NCBI GenBank assembly: GCA_039802005.1 | Contig: JBDRVV010000002.1 | Location: forward strand, 1-64,000 | Direction: 5' to 3' | Length of the DNA stretch: 64,000 bases | Source: a candidate division WOR-3 bacterium | GTDB lineage: Bacteria; Hydrothermota; Tepidihabitantia; SM23-42; JAOAFX01 | Part shown: positions 45,945 through 54,673 of the stretch, piece after piece | Layout: every line of letters begins with the position of its first letter | How positions within the stretch are numbered: position 1 is the first letter of the stretch | Translations under genes and position numbers: made by a program | The notes under the pieces: model-generated | The model's input: the letters and a program-made list of their open reading frames with translations, nothing else | Told to the model about the DNA's origin: nothing | Databases searched by the model: none

Positions 45945-47864
45945 TCACTTAATTATTACAATCTTTTTTACCTCCTGAACATCATCAATCTTTGAATGTA
46001 CGAAATATACACCGCTCGGTAATGCAGGTAAAATCAGATTGTGTTCTCCTGGGGAGTGAGACTTCTTTATATGCCAGACCCTGCTACCTAAAGAATTAAA
46101 AACACATATTTCCACATCGCTTGTTTTATTCAGTTTTAGATTAATCTTGGGAATCCTTGTGATTGATTGCGCGGAGATTTCACCACCCCTAACACTCTGT
46201 TTCGCCAGTTCTTTAACCGAAACACTTGAAGGTAATACCGGTAATAAAAGGTGTGAAGCAAGCGTTGGTGTTCTATATATCTTTTGCGTAGCAACAAGGA
46301 AATTCGGGTCATCCCTTTGAAACGGGGCTCCAGTGTTAGGATTTTTTTCAAACCGAGGATAGTTTGAAGATGAAATGATTATCCTTAACCGATGTCCGGT
46401 ATTGAACACCTGGGCAGTGCTCCATAAATCAATATTAAATGTATCAGGCACATTGGGAATTAAAGAATCTTCTCTATCAAATCCATGCCGGTGTCGGGCT
46501 TTTAAAATATTGTCGGTCACCAAAATTGACCTGCCATCAGGGTAAACATCAGTCACCCTTATCGCCCAATCAGTATCATATCTATCTGAAGCTGCATAGA
46601 GAACGAATTTTAATTTACCGATCACTGTTAAAGGTGTTGTCAAAGGCGGCGTTGAGAATATCAAAACATCAGGTCGGTTTTCAATCGGCCTCTGGTCAAT
46701 CGGACCATATCCGTGAGTGAGACCGATGAATTCTCTTCCGCCATAGGTGGTGCAAGGATTTGCAGGATTGTAGATAAATGTATCTATTGCTGATATGGTT
46801 GGTGGTAAGGTGTCAAGCAAGTGATTCTCTCGTAAATAATACTTTTTATAAACAACCTGGGGCAGGGGCCAGGTGTCAGCTTCTACCCAGTGATTCCAGT
46901 TTGTGGTATCCTGTGTATCACAATCTCCCATAAGATAGAATTTTACTTTAGGTGCAGGAACCGGGCCACCACCCTGTTGAATCCAGTAATCATACCAGTC
47001 CAATAACATCTGAATAAAACTCAGTTCATCCATTTCGGCATTCGGTGGATAGACCAAGTCTCCCTGTTCCCTTGTTCCCCAGGCATCACCATGCCCCCAG
47101 GGTCCGATAAACAATTTTTGGTTATGAAATCTTTTCTGCAATTCGCTGAACGCCTCAAGCACACCATCAGTATACATATCATACCAGCCTTCAATATGAA
47201 ACATTGGATAATTAGCAACATTATATTTTTGAGAAAGGTCAACTATTGACCACCGGCTGCAATATCGCGGATAATTACATACCGAATCAATGAGCCAGGG
47301 TGTATCAACACCTTGTAGCCAGGTCTCAACAAGTGCCTTCCTGAATTCGCCACCCGTAAATGCACAATCACGATAAAGATTTGGCGCAGCAACCGCTGGT
47401 GCACAGCATACAAGTTTAGGTGGTAATGCACCTGCGGCATAATATTGGGTCATACCATGGGCTGAAGCACCAATCATTCCCACCTTTCCATTGCACCAGT
47501 TCCTCGTTCCCACCCACTGGACTGCATCGTAACCATCCTGCAAATCACCCCAACCATCAGTCCAGAAAACCATCGGGTCCCCTTCTGAATCACCATAACC
47601 ACGCAGGTTTTGAACCACCAGGGCATAACCCATTATATCACAGATAAGGGTGATATAAGTATTATCCCAGCCCCTTCCATAAGGGGTTCTCTGTAAAAGT
47701 GCCGGCGCCTTCAATATCGGATTGTTCCAGAAAGGACGATAGATATCAGTCCCTAATTTTACTCCATCCCTCATCGGCATACCGACGCTATCCCTTTGAT
47801 AGCCAAACGCCGATATGCTAAAAAGCAAAAACACACATAAAAAGATTATGTTTTTATTTTTCAT
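45945..47864 (-). CDS. CocE/NonD-type (S15-like) exported hydrolase with T9SS sorting domain
   Basis: 639 residues from the ATG at 47864, chosen for the AAAGGAGG 7 bp upstream and the signal peptide (MKNKNIIFLCVFLLFSISAFG). An alpha/beta-hydrolase domain of the X-Pro dipeptidyl-peptidase/cocaine-esterase family follows: MRDGVKLGTDIYRP, LQRTPYGRG and nucleophile GASAHG (about 131). The jelly-roll C-terminal domain (VTDVYPDGRSILVTD) is typical. The last 75 residues are a T9SS sorting domain ending SGVYFVHSKIDDVQEVKKIVIIK-like sequence. A secreted peptidase or esterase; the exact substrate is unclear. It converges with the frameshifted gene. Confidence 0.87.
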   Translation of the reverse strand: MKNKNIIFLCVFLLFSISAFGYQRDSVGMPMRDGVKLGTDIYRPFWNNPILKAPALLQRTPYGRGWDNTYITLICDIMGYALVVQNLRGYGDSEGDPMVFWTDGWGDLQDGYDAVQWVGTRNWCNGKVGMIGASAHGMTQYYAAGALPPKLVCCAPAVAAPNLYRDCAFTGGEFRKALVETWLQGVDTPWLIDSVCNYPRYCSRWSIVDLSQKYNVANYPMFHIEGWYDMYTDGVLEAFSELQKRFHNQKLFIGPWGHGDAWGTREQGDLVYPPNAEMDELSFIQMLLDWYDYWIQQGGGPVPAPKVKFYLMGDCDTQDTTNWNHWVEADTWPLPQVVYKKYYLRENHLLDTLPPTISAIDTFIYNPANPCTTYGGREFIGLTHGYGPIDQRPIENRPDVLIFSTPPLTTPLTVIGKLKFVLYAASDRYDTDWAIRVTDVYPDGRSILVTDNILKARHRHGFDREDSLIPNVPDTFNIDLWSTAQVFNTGHRLRIIISSSNYPRFEKNPNTGAPFQRDDPNFLVATQKIYRTPTLASHLLLPVLPSSVSVKELAKQSVRGGEISAQSITRIPKINLKLNKTSDVEICVFNSLGSRVWHIKKSHSPGEHNLILPALPSGVYFVHSKIDDVQEVKKIVIIK

Positions 47865-47893
47865 AAAGTCCTCCTTTTCTATTTGTCCATCTT

Positions 47894-47912
47894 TGTACGG
47901 CTTCGCCGCTCC
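47894..47912 (-). repeat. REP-like hairpin, GGAG foot
   Basis: Minus strand GGAG plus CGGC-GAA-GCCG hairpin and TACA end, upstream of the S15-like gene. Confidence 0.45.
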
Positions 47913-47964
47913 TATCGCCTCTAACATTCCATCTGATTTATCATCACCTAAAAAATAGAAATCA

Positions 47965-48064
47965 GTTTTTTGGTGAAGAAGTGAGTATGGAAATGTGAAG
48001 TAAGAAGATAGTATTTTAATCTCCAGATTCCCACATCCAACCTCCTAACCCACTTCCTCACCTA
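47965..48064. repeat. Inverted pair of 'GGTGAGGAAGTGAG' word repeats
   Basis: A plus-strand copy (47965-48008) and a minus-strand copy (48029-48064) of the repeat also found at 27106-27172, together filling the spacer after the S8 peptidase gene. Confidence 0.5.
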
Positions 48065-48072
48065 ACTTCACA

Positions 48073-49800
48073 TCATCTCAAAAGAACCGCCTTCTCAATC
48101 TGCTTGTAATCTTCGGCCTCTAACCTCACAAAATAAACCCCCGCAGGCAATCTGCGACCAGAATCATCACAACCATCCCAGATGATACTTGATACCTGAT
48201 TCAGGATACAGGATGCAAGATTGAAAGATTTAACCACCCGCCCCGTAACATCGTAAACCATTAATAGAATTTCGGATTGCGGATTGCGAATTGCGGATTG
48301 GGAAAAAGACATTTCGGATTGCGGATTGCGGAATGCGAAATTGTTTGGATTTTGGGATTTGGTGATTGGGATTTGAAATTTAATAACGCAGTGATTCTGG
48401 AATGGATTCGGTAATACATTGAGCGAGATTATCATATTTTTCGTCTTGCTTTGTTCATGGATACCGGTCGTTGCCTGTAATGCCTTCCAGACATTCAACC
48501 TTCCCCAACCATAATTATTATTCGGATATGGTGCACCAGCAGCGGGTCTATCCGCATTATTGAGCAGAATATTATAAATCTCAGTAACTGAAAGATTTGG
48601 ATTTTTCTCAAAAAGTATTGCCACTGCACCAGTAGCATGGGCACAGGAGAATGAAGTTCCATGGATTGTTGTGTATTGCTGATTGAGCCAGGCAGTTCTT
48701 ATGCTGTAACCAGGGGCGCTCAAGTCCGGTTTTGTTAAATTCCAGTCATTCCTATACCAGTATGTAGTATCATTCCAGGGGGTTGTATCAGGTGCCGGAC
48801 CACGGGAAGAGAACGACACTATTGTATCATTTAGATTTGTGGCACCGATGCCCAGTACCGTTGGATAGTTGCCTGGAGTATTTGTAGTCATTGAACCAGG
48901 GCCAGCATTTCCAATTGAAAAGACTGGCAAAATTTCAAGTGATTTCAGGTTATTACAGATATCCCACCAAGTGAGGACAAATTGATTTGAACTCCCCCAG
49001 GCATTGTTAATTGCCCTGATATCAAAACCGGAATCCACTTTTAAAGTAGCGAACCACTGTAATGCAACAATTGGGCTAACATTACCTCCGATCATTGCAA
49101 CACATAATTTTACATCTGGGGCTACACCGATATCATCGGTAAACGGACCCAATCCATCACCACCACATATAATACCAGCACAGGCTGTGCCATGACCATT
49201 GTCATCGTATGGATATGGGATACCATGCCAAAAATCCCGCCACTTTATTAACTTACCACCCCTTAGTGCCGGATGGGTCGTATCTATACCAGTATCAAGC
49301 ATGCCGATTATAATACTATCACCGGTATATCCATAATACCAGCAGGAATCCGCCATTATGCGCTGAATATTCCATTCAGGTGTGCGCGATGCTGTTCCTG
49401 ATTCTTCTATAATGGGAGTTGGCTTGACCTCAGGGATATGGGAAATCAATCTTACTGACGGATGACGGGCAAGTTCTTTTATAACTCGCACACTCGCCCT
49501 TAAATATATCCCATTCACAATCCAGAATTGCAAAACAGAATCTATTTCCCCGGAGAATCTTTGCAAAAATTCTATAATTGGTTTTTGGCTATTTCTGGCG
49601 ATTGATTTGAATACTTCTGCCTTTTGTTTTATGGTCAGATCTCCAAGTGTATTGTTAGGATAAGGTTGATTGATAATAACTAAAACCTCAATTCTTGTAT
49701 CGTCGCTAATCTTTATTAGTTGTTCTTGTAGTTGTGGTGAAATGTTTTCCTGTCCTGTTTCCAATCCAAATCCAACGAGTATTAATAAAACTAACCACAT
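48073..49800 (-). CDS. Subtilisin-like serine protease with T9SS sorting domain
   Basis: 575 residues. Leader MWLVLLILVGFGLETG, then Gln. A pro-domain-like region is followed by the S8 triad: Asp in GMLDTGIDTTHP (about 168), His in NGHGTACAG (about 200) and Ser in HGTSFSCAHATG (about 381). The C-terminal sorting domain (LNVLPNPFQNHCVIKF ... LMVYDVTGRVVKS ... LPAGVYFVRL) is interrupted by about 35 residues of repeat-derived sequence (SAIRNPQSE and similar). GGAGG precedes the ATG. A secreted or surface protease, likely involved in extracellular protein breakdown or T9SS cargo maturation. Confidence 0.9.
   Translation of the reverse strand: MWLVLLILVGFGLETGQENISPQLQEQLIKISDDTRIEVLVIINQPYPNNTLGDLTIKQKAEVFKSIARNSQKPIIEFLQRFSGEIDSVLQFWIVNGIYLRASVRVIKELARHPSVRLISHIPEVKPTPIIEESGTASRTPEWNIQRIMADSCWYYGYTGDSIIIGMLDTGIDTTHPALRGGKLIKWRDFWHGIPYPYDDNGHGTACAGIICGGDGLGPFTDDIGVAPDVKLCVAMIGGNVSPIVALQWFATLKVDSGFDIRAINNAWGSSNQFVLTWWDICNNLKSLEILPVFSIGNAGPGSMTTNTPGNYPTVLGIGATNLNDTIVSFSSRGPAPDTTPWNDTTYWYRNDWNLTKPDLSAPGYSIRTAWLNQQYTTIHGTSFSCAHATGAVAILFEKNPNLSVTEIYNILLNNADRPAAGAPYPNNNYGWGRLNVWKALQATTGIHEQSKTKNMIISLNVLPNPFQNHCVIKFQIPITKSQNPNNFAFRNPQSEMSFSQSAIRNPQSEILLMVYDVTGRVVKSFNLASCILNQVSSIIWDGCDDSGRRLPAGVYFVRLEAEDYKQIEKAVLLR
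48269..48381. repeat. Short-word repeats inside the S8 sorting domain
   Basis: Tandem TTCGGATTGCGGATTGCG words (48269-48340) followed by TTTGGATTTTGGGATTTGG words (to 48381). They are read in frame, without a stop, between two strands of the sorting domain. Confidence 0.6.
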
Positions 49801-49817
49801 AGCAATCCTCCAGCAAA

Positions 49818-49846
49818 ATCATATACCACAATAAATCCTTTGTCAA
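49818..49846 (-). promoter_or_regulatory. Promoter of the S8 protease gene
   Basis: Minus strand TTGACA, 17 bp, TATGAT, 17 bp before the ATG, which leaves room for the GGAGG site. Confidence 0.55.
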
Positions 49847-49898
49847 GATCCCATACTATCATTAACTTCCATTCAGCGCTGTCTGGTATTTCTCAATA

Positions 49899-51245
49899 TT
49901 AAAATACTACAAATTTTTTCGTAAAACTTTCTCTTCTATCAGGATAAAATTTAATAAAATAGCATCCTTTCACAAATTTGGGTAATTCTATGACTGAAGA
50001 GCAAATATCACTTTTCTCAAAGACTTTTCTACCGAGGGCATCAAAGATTTCAATTTTATTATATCTCTCTCTGTTTCCAAGGTTAAATTGGATTCTTTTG
50101 CCTGACGGGAAGATAGTAGGTGAATTCTGATTATTCAATGCAATATCTCGGTTTTCTTCAACCGCTACATTCAATGGGGTGTATCTGAATGCGGATAATC
50201 TTGTGCCACCTGCATAACCCCATCTTGAATTGAACATATCCATTCCCAATGGTGAACAACCCCAGGGACTGTTATCAAATATCACAGTATCCACAAACCA
50301 TTGATTTCCACCATTGGTCGTTTTTAAGAAGATACTAAAATGGCTTCCCTGCCAACCGGCACGATTACCGCCGCCAACGGCAAATCCATTCTGATTATCA
50401 ACAAATTCAATCGCATATAAGCCATATTTACCAATGGATACCGATGGTCCCATTACTTCAACCCAATTGTTTCCGCCATCGGTTGTTCTGAAGAAAATTC
50501 CGGGTGATGCAGAATCCCTTAATCCGCAGACCCAGCCATTGAGGTTATCAATAAAATGGACACCAAAGAATTCATAAGGTGCATTTGAAATCTGGGCAGT
50601 CCAGTTCGTCCCGCCATTTGTTGTATGGAGAATCAGGCCATTTATTCCCTGCTGATTTATTGTGTCATAATCACCACCCACAATCCAGCCCTCATTTGGG
50701 TTTATAAAATATATGCTTTTCAACGACCCAGACACCGGGGCACCCTGGGTAGTCCAGGAAGAACCACCGTTGGTTGTTTTTCTAATATCGCTGTTTGCAC
50801 CGGCAATCCACCCGGTGTTCGCGTCAAGGAAGAATACATCATCCCACATCTTACCGATGAATTCAAAAGTCAAACCATAGATATTCGTCCAGGAATTACC
50901 ACCATCAGTAGTTTTGTAAACAACTGCTGCGGGAAAGAGATTAGCTATTATCCCCATTGCCGTGAGATAACCGGTACTGGTATTGACAAAATCCATTCCG
51001 AAGACAAACATACACTGGTTTATAGTCCAGGGACGAATTTCCTGCCAGGTATTACCACCATCTGTCGTTTTATAAATAATTCCCCCCACCTGGTCCCTTA
51101 CACCGCAAAGAATTCCGATGAGTGAATCAGGTGTTGCAGTATCCAGAAATCCGTTATCCGTCGCCTCATAATGACGTGTTTCCCATCTTGATACCCCCAA
51201 AAGAAACCATACAGCAACACAATATACTATAATAACTCTCTTCAC
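49899..51245 (-). CDS. Ycf48/BNR-repeat exported protein with T9SS sorting domain
   Basis: 448 residues from a GTG start with AAAGGAGG upstream. A signal-like N-terminus (MKRVIIVYCVAVWFLLGV) is followed by six or more BNR/Ycf48-type blades of the form 'YKTTDGGNTWQEI ... DANTGWIAG', a seven-bladed propeller. The C-terminal T9SS sorting domain contains KIEIFDALGRKVFEK and GCYFIKFYP. In other organisms such propellers bind glycans or assist protein assembly; here I infer only a secreted or surface-bound scaffold. Divergent from the chimeric regulator gene. Confidence 0.85.
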   Translation of the reverse strand: MKRVIIVYCVAVWFLLGVSRWETRHYEATDNGFLDTATPDSLIGILCGVRDQVGGIIYKTTDGGNTWQEIRPWTINQCMFVFGMDFVNTSTGYLTAMGIIANLFPAAVVYKTTDGGNSWTNIYGLTFEFIGKMWDDVFFLDANTGWIAGANSDIRKTTNGGSSWTTQGAPVSGSLKSIYFINPNEGWIVGGDYDTINQQGINGLILHTTNGGTNWTAQISNAPYEFFGVHFIDNLNGWVCGLRDSASPGIFFRTTDGGNNWVEVMGPSVSIGKYGLYAIEFVDNQNGFAVGGGNRAGWQGSHFSIFLKTTNGGNQWFVDTVIFDNSPWGCSPLGMDMFNSRWGYAGGTRLSAFRYTPLNVAVEENRDIALNNQNSPTIFPSGKRIQFNLGNRERYNKIEIFDALGRKVFEKSDICSSVIELPKFVKGCYFIKFYPDRRESFTKKFVVF

Positions 51246-51290
51246 AGTTCCTCCTTTCTATACCTAAATTATTTTTCCCACCCTTATATT

Positions 51291-51319
51291 ATTTTAATTA
51301 TAATGCTATAACTTGTCAA
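51291..51319 (-). promoter_or_regulatory. Promoter of the Ycf48-like gene
   Basis: Minus strand TTGACA, 17 bp, TAAAAT, with a leader of about 40 bases. Confidence 0.5.
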
Positions 51320-51417
51320 TTCTCAATTATTATATAATTAACTGTGTGTCACTTTTTTATCGCTATTGCTGAATAAAGTATTTAAATACCAGTAATTAAC
51401 GATATCTGTAATTAATA

Positions 51418-51446
51418 TTGACGCAATAAAAAATTTTTGTTATAAT
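51418..51446 (+). promoter_or_regulatory. Promoter of the chimeric regulator gene
   Basis: TTGACG, 17 bp, TATAAT, then 10 bp to the ATG at 51457; no Shine-Dalgarno. Confidence 0.65.
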
Positions 51447-51456
51447 ATTCCCGCAA

Positions 51457-53694
51457 ATGGCTAACAGAAAGTTAGAATTTAAAAAAACCGTCATTGAGCA
51501 TTATCTGAAAAATGGTTCTATAAGAAAGACCGCAAAAAATTTTGGAATTCACTATCAAACTCTTTACCGCTGGCTAAAAATTTATAAAAAATTAAAAGAC
51601 CGATTCTTTATAACGACTTACAAAACGCCGTGGAACAGAACGACTAATGAATTGGAAAAAGATATTATATCTTTAAAAGAACAGAACCCAACTATTACAA
51701 TAAAAAATGCCCAGGATATCTTGAGAAAGAAAGGGGTTAAAATCTCCCACCATACGATTTGGTCAATATGGAATAGATACGGTTACGCAGGGTCGACAAA
51801 ACTGGATTTAGGAAGAGAATACGGAGAATCCCGCGGATGGACAAATGAAGCACAAAAAAAATTTGCATTAGCATCGAATTTATTTGACGATGGTAATATT
51901 AAAGAAGCAGCAAGGGTATTGAACACCATCCCATTTTTACCTAAAAATGAATTACTGACCAAAATCCCGGACAGATTTTTGAATCTCCACAGGCGCCTTG
52001 AAAAAAGTATTTACCTTTTTGGAAAGATTCCTATAGTAGAAAATTTAAAGAAATTAGATAAATACTATCACGAAGCAAAGAAAAGAAGGTTATCATATTT
52101 AGCAATACGTGCCGGTCTAGTAGAGATAGCGTTACTCTCCTGGAAAGGCGACCTGTTAACCCAGCAAAAAATTTTAAATGAATTAAAAGCCATTTTTAAG
52201 ATTAAAAGAAAAAGATTTGCGATTACGGAATTCAATCTTTTCTTCACACTCCTAATCGCCGAAGGTAATTTTTATATAGATCTTTTCAAAATTGATCGGG
52301 CATATCATATCGCCAGAAACTGTCATTTAAGCCTTATGCGTCGGAAAAATCCAGACGCCAACTTAATATTACACCTTGCCAGACTCTATGTCCGCCTTGG
52401 TGAAATCAAAAAGGCTGAATACTGGTATCAAAAAGCCCTTATGCAGATGTCTGATGATATGAAGAGAGAGTTAAATGCCCAGTTAGCACTGAATATTTAT
52501 TTTATGAAAGGTGAATATAAAAATGCAATGGAATTGTGTAAAGACATAAATCTGCCCGAATGGATTCGCACCGCTCTCCCTTTAAGGTTTAAAAGTCTTT
52601 ACTATTTAATCAAAGGAAATCCCAATCTGGCAATAGAAACTGCGACCAAAAGTTTGAATCTGTCAAAAGAACAGGAATTACCCCGCGATATATTTAATGC
52701 ATATTTGACAATTGCTGCAGCATTTAATACTATGAATGAAAAAAATAAAGCAATTATTATTTTAAGAAATTTAAAAAGATATATCAAAAAATTTAAGTTA
52801 AAGGTCCAGGAAAAAATGCTCCAGATAATTCTTGAAGGAGATCGGAATTGGGGCGAAGAGTATAAATTACCAATTTTGCGGATAGGAGTACTTTTAAGAA
52901 ATAACCGATATCAGCAGGCACTAAATTTGGCGAAAAAAAAGGGATTAATTACAATCTTTTATCGTTATATACTTTTTATTCCTCAATCTGTATTAAGTCT
53001 ACTGGCTAAAGGCAAAAATACCAGATTACCAAAATCAATCTTAAAACTTCCGATATTCAATCAGAATACAATAACCTTTTATATAAAATTTATTGGAAAG
53101 CTAACCATCACAAGAAATCAAAAATTTATTAAAACCAAATTGAAACCAAAGGATGCGGCGCTATTAATCCATCTGAGTCTTAAATTAAATAATCCCGAGA
53201 GTTTTATCCATCTTGACGATTTGTGCAAAAATTTCTGGCATAATCAAACTACCGCACACAGGAATTTATCCCATGCATTAAACAGATTAAAAAAGCAATT
53301 AAACATTCCTGGTCATTATCTTGAAATGGGCTATGATTCAGGAATTCCCTGCCTAAAAAACAGAAATTTATTCTTCACAACTGATTATCAGGATATATTA
53401 CGGTCATTATCTCAGGCAAAAGCCCTGGAACGTGCAGGCGAGTGGGAATTTGCTAAAAACGAATACATAAAGGCTTTCTCATTATTCCGGGGTGAACCAT
53501 TGAAAAAGAACTTTGACCAATGGTCGGTTGATTTAAGATATAAGATTTTATCCCAGCTGGAAGTTGAAGGTGTTAATTTTGCCCGCAATTGCCTCGCCTA
53601 TGGTAATAAAATTGAGGCGCGTAGAATTCTTAAACGGGTCTTAAAAATTATCCCTGATTCTGCAGAAGCAAAAAAACTATTTGCAACTTTATAA
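51457..53694 (+). CDS. Chimeric regulator: transposase-like HTHs, TPR array, SARP/BTAD end
   Basis: 745 residues. Residues 1-45 form a homeodomain-like HTH of the IS3/IS630 kind (GSIRKTAKNFGIHYQTLYRW). Residues 62-112 form a second HTH as in IS630/winged transposases (KKGVKISHHTIWSIWNRYG). There is no DDE catalytic domain. Residues about 130-500 are TPR-like helical hairpins (LARLYVRLGEIKKAEYWYQK). Residues about 540-625 look like an OmpR-type winged helix (LKPKDAALLIHLSLKL). The end (about 640-745) is like the bacterial transcriptional activator domain of SARP/LuxR-MalT-type regulators (AKALERAGEWEFAKNEYIKA, EARRILKRVLKIIPDS). Probably a DNA-binding regulator responding through its TPR part. 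Targets unknown; divergent from a T9SS cargo gene. Domain calls are from pattern reading only. Confidence 0.7.
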   Translation: MANRKLEFKKTVIEHYLKNGSIRKTAKNFGIHYQTLYRWLKIYKKLKDRFFITTYKTPWNRTTNELEKDIISLKEQNPTITIKNAQDILRKKGVKISHHTIWSIWNRYGYAGSTKLDLGREYGESRGWTNEAQKKFALASNLFDDGNIKEAARVLNTIPFLPKNELLTKIPDRFLNLHRRLEKSIYLFGKIPIVENLKKLDKYYHEAKKRRLSYLAIRAGLVEIALLSWKGDLLTQQKILNELKAIFKIKRKRFAITEFNLFFTLLIAEGNFYIDLFKIDRAYHIARNCHLSLMRRKNPDANLILHLARLYVRLGEIKKAEYWYQKALMQMSDDMKRELNAQLALNIYFMKGEYKNAMELCKDINLPEWIRTALPLRFKSLYYLIKGNPNLAIETATKSLNLSKEQELPRDIFNAYLTIAAAFNTMNEKNKAIIILRNLKRYIKKFKLKVQEKMLQIILEGDRNWGEEYKLPILRIGVLLRNNRYQQALNLAKKKGLITIFYRYILFIPQSVLSLLAKGKNTRLPKSILKLPIFNQNTITFYIKFIGKLTITRNQKFIKTKLKPKDAALLIHLSLKLNNPESFIHLDDLCKNFWHNQTTAHRNLSHALNRLKKQLNIPGHYLEMGYDSGIPCLKNRNLFFTTDYQDILRSLSQAKALERAGEWEFAKNEYIKAFSLFRGEPLKKNFDQWSVDLRYKILSQLEVEGVNFARNCLAYGNKIEARRILKRVLKIIPDSAEAKKLFATL

Positions 53695-53697
53695 CTA

Positions 53698-53725
53698 TTG
53701 ACAAGTGGCTATTTTTACTTAAAAT
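53698..53725 (+). promoter_or_regulatory. Promoter of the prenyl synthase-dxs-sprA group
   Basis: TTGACA, 16 bp, TAAAAT, 15 bp before the ATG. It overlaps the end of the regulator gene's spacer. Confidence 0.55.
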
Positions 53726-53740
53726 TATATACTTGCATTT

Positions 53741-54610
53741 ATGAATATTAATGTTAATGATTATCTTGCCGAAAAGAAGAATCTGGTGGATACAGCGCTG
53801 AAGAAATATTTCAGTGATAATAATCCATTCTTTGATATTATGTACTATTCTCTTGATCAAGGAAAAAGGATAAGACCTATTCTTGCTATAGCGAGTTATG
53901 AATCAAATGGAGGCAGGGATATTGGTGTAATAATGCCCATTGCCTGTGGGCTTGAGTTGATTCACACATATTCGCTGATTCACGATGACCTTCCGGCAAT
54001 GGATAATGATGATTATCGTCGTGGGAAAGAATCCGCGCATAAAAAATTTGGCGAAGCCCTCGCGGTGCTCTCTGGAGACGGTCTCTTTGCCTATGCCTTT
54101 GAGTTATTTACCGAATCCGAAGACTATCTGCCTCAAAGGGTAAGGATAATAAGAGAAATAAGCGAAGCGGTCGGACCAAAGGGTGTTGTTTATGGACAGG
54201 TACTTGATATTCAGAATCATAAAGACCTAAATCCAAAAATGCTACGCCAGATTCATTTAAACAAAACTGCCAAGTTTATTGCCCTATCAATCAAGGTTGG
54301 TGCGATAATGGCACAGGCACAGGAGAATATAATAAAAATACTGGAAAAGGCAGGTTTATTTCTTGGCATACTATTCCAGTATACTGATGACATACTTGAT
54401 GTCACAGGCAAAAAAGAGAAATTGGGCAAAACACCACAAAAAGATATCCTGCAGGAAAAACTTACTGCACCAAGAGTTTATGGACTTTCTGGTGCACGAT
54501 TTCGTGCCCAGCGATACGCAACACTCGCAAAAACTCTTTTCAATCAACTGGGCAGGAATTTTGAAATATTCAGTCAAATCACCGATTTTGTCCTCAATCG
54601 CTCATTCTAA
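53741..54610 (+). CDS. Polyprenyl (farnesyl/geranylgeranyl) diphosphate synthase
   Basis: 289 residues of the short-chain IspA/GGPPS type. First Asp-rich motif DDLPAMDND (about residue 84), GKRIRPIL upstream, second Asp-rich motif DDILDVTG (about 214). The extra residues between the Asp pair (DDxxxxD) are typical of bacterial FPP/GGPP synthases. It condenses IPP and DMAPP units into C15 or C20 diphosphates. Followed by dxs after 63 bp, so precursor supply and chain building are linked. The product length cannot be told. Confidence 0.92.
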   Translation: MNINVNDYLAEKKNLVDTALKKYFSDNNPFFDIMYYSLDQGKRIRPILAIASYESNGGRDIGVIMPIACGLELIHTYSLIHDDLPAMDNDDYRRGKESAHKKFGEALAVLSGDGLFAYAFELFTESEDYLPQRVRIIREISEAVGPKGVVYGQVLDIQNHKDLNPKMLRQIHLNKTAKFIALSIKVGAIMAQAQENIIKILEKAGLFLGILFQYTDDILDVTGKKEKLGKTPQKDILQEKLTAPRVYGLSGARFRAQRYATLAKTLFNQLGRNFEIFSQITDFVLNRSF

Positions 54611-54673
54611 TATGCGGTATAATAATATAACCATAAAATATAAAATGCAATTCTAATTTATATTAAACGAAAA

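Noticed and set aside
47865-47927. Upstream ATG at 47927 for the S15-like hydrolase
   Set aside because: It would place 21 charged residues before a clean signal peptide; the ATG at 47864 has an ideal AAAGGAGG.
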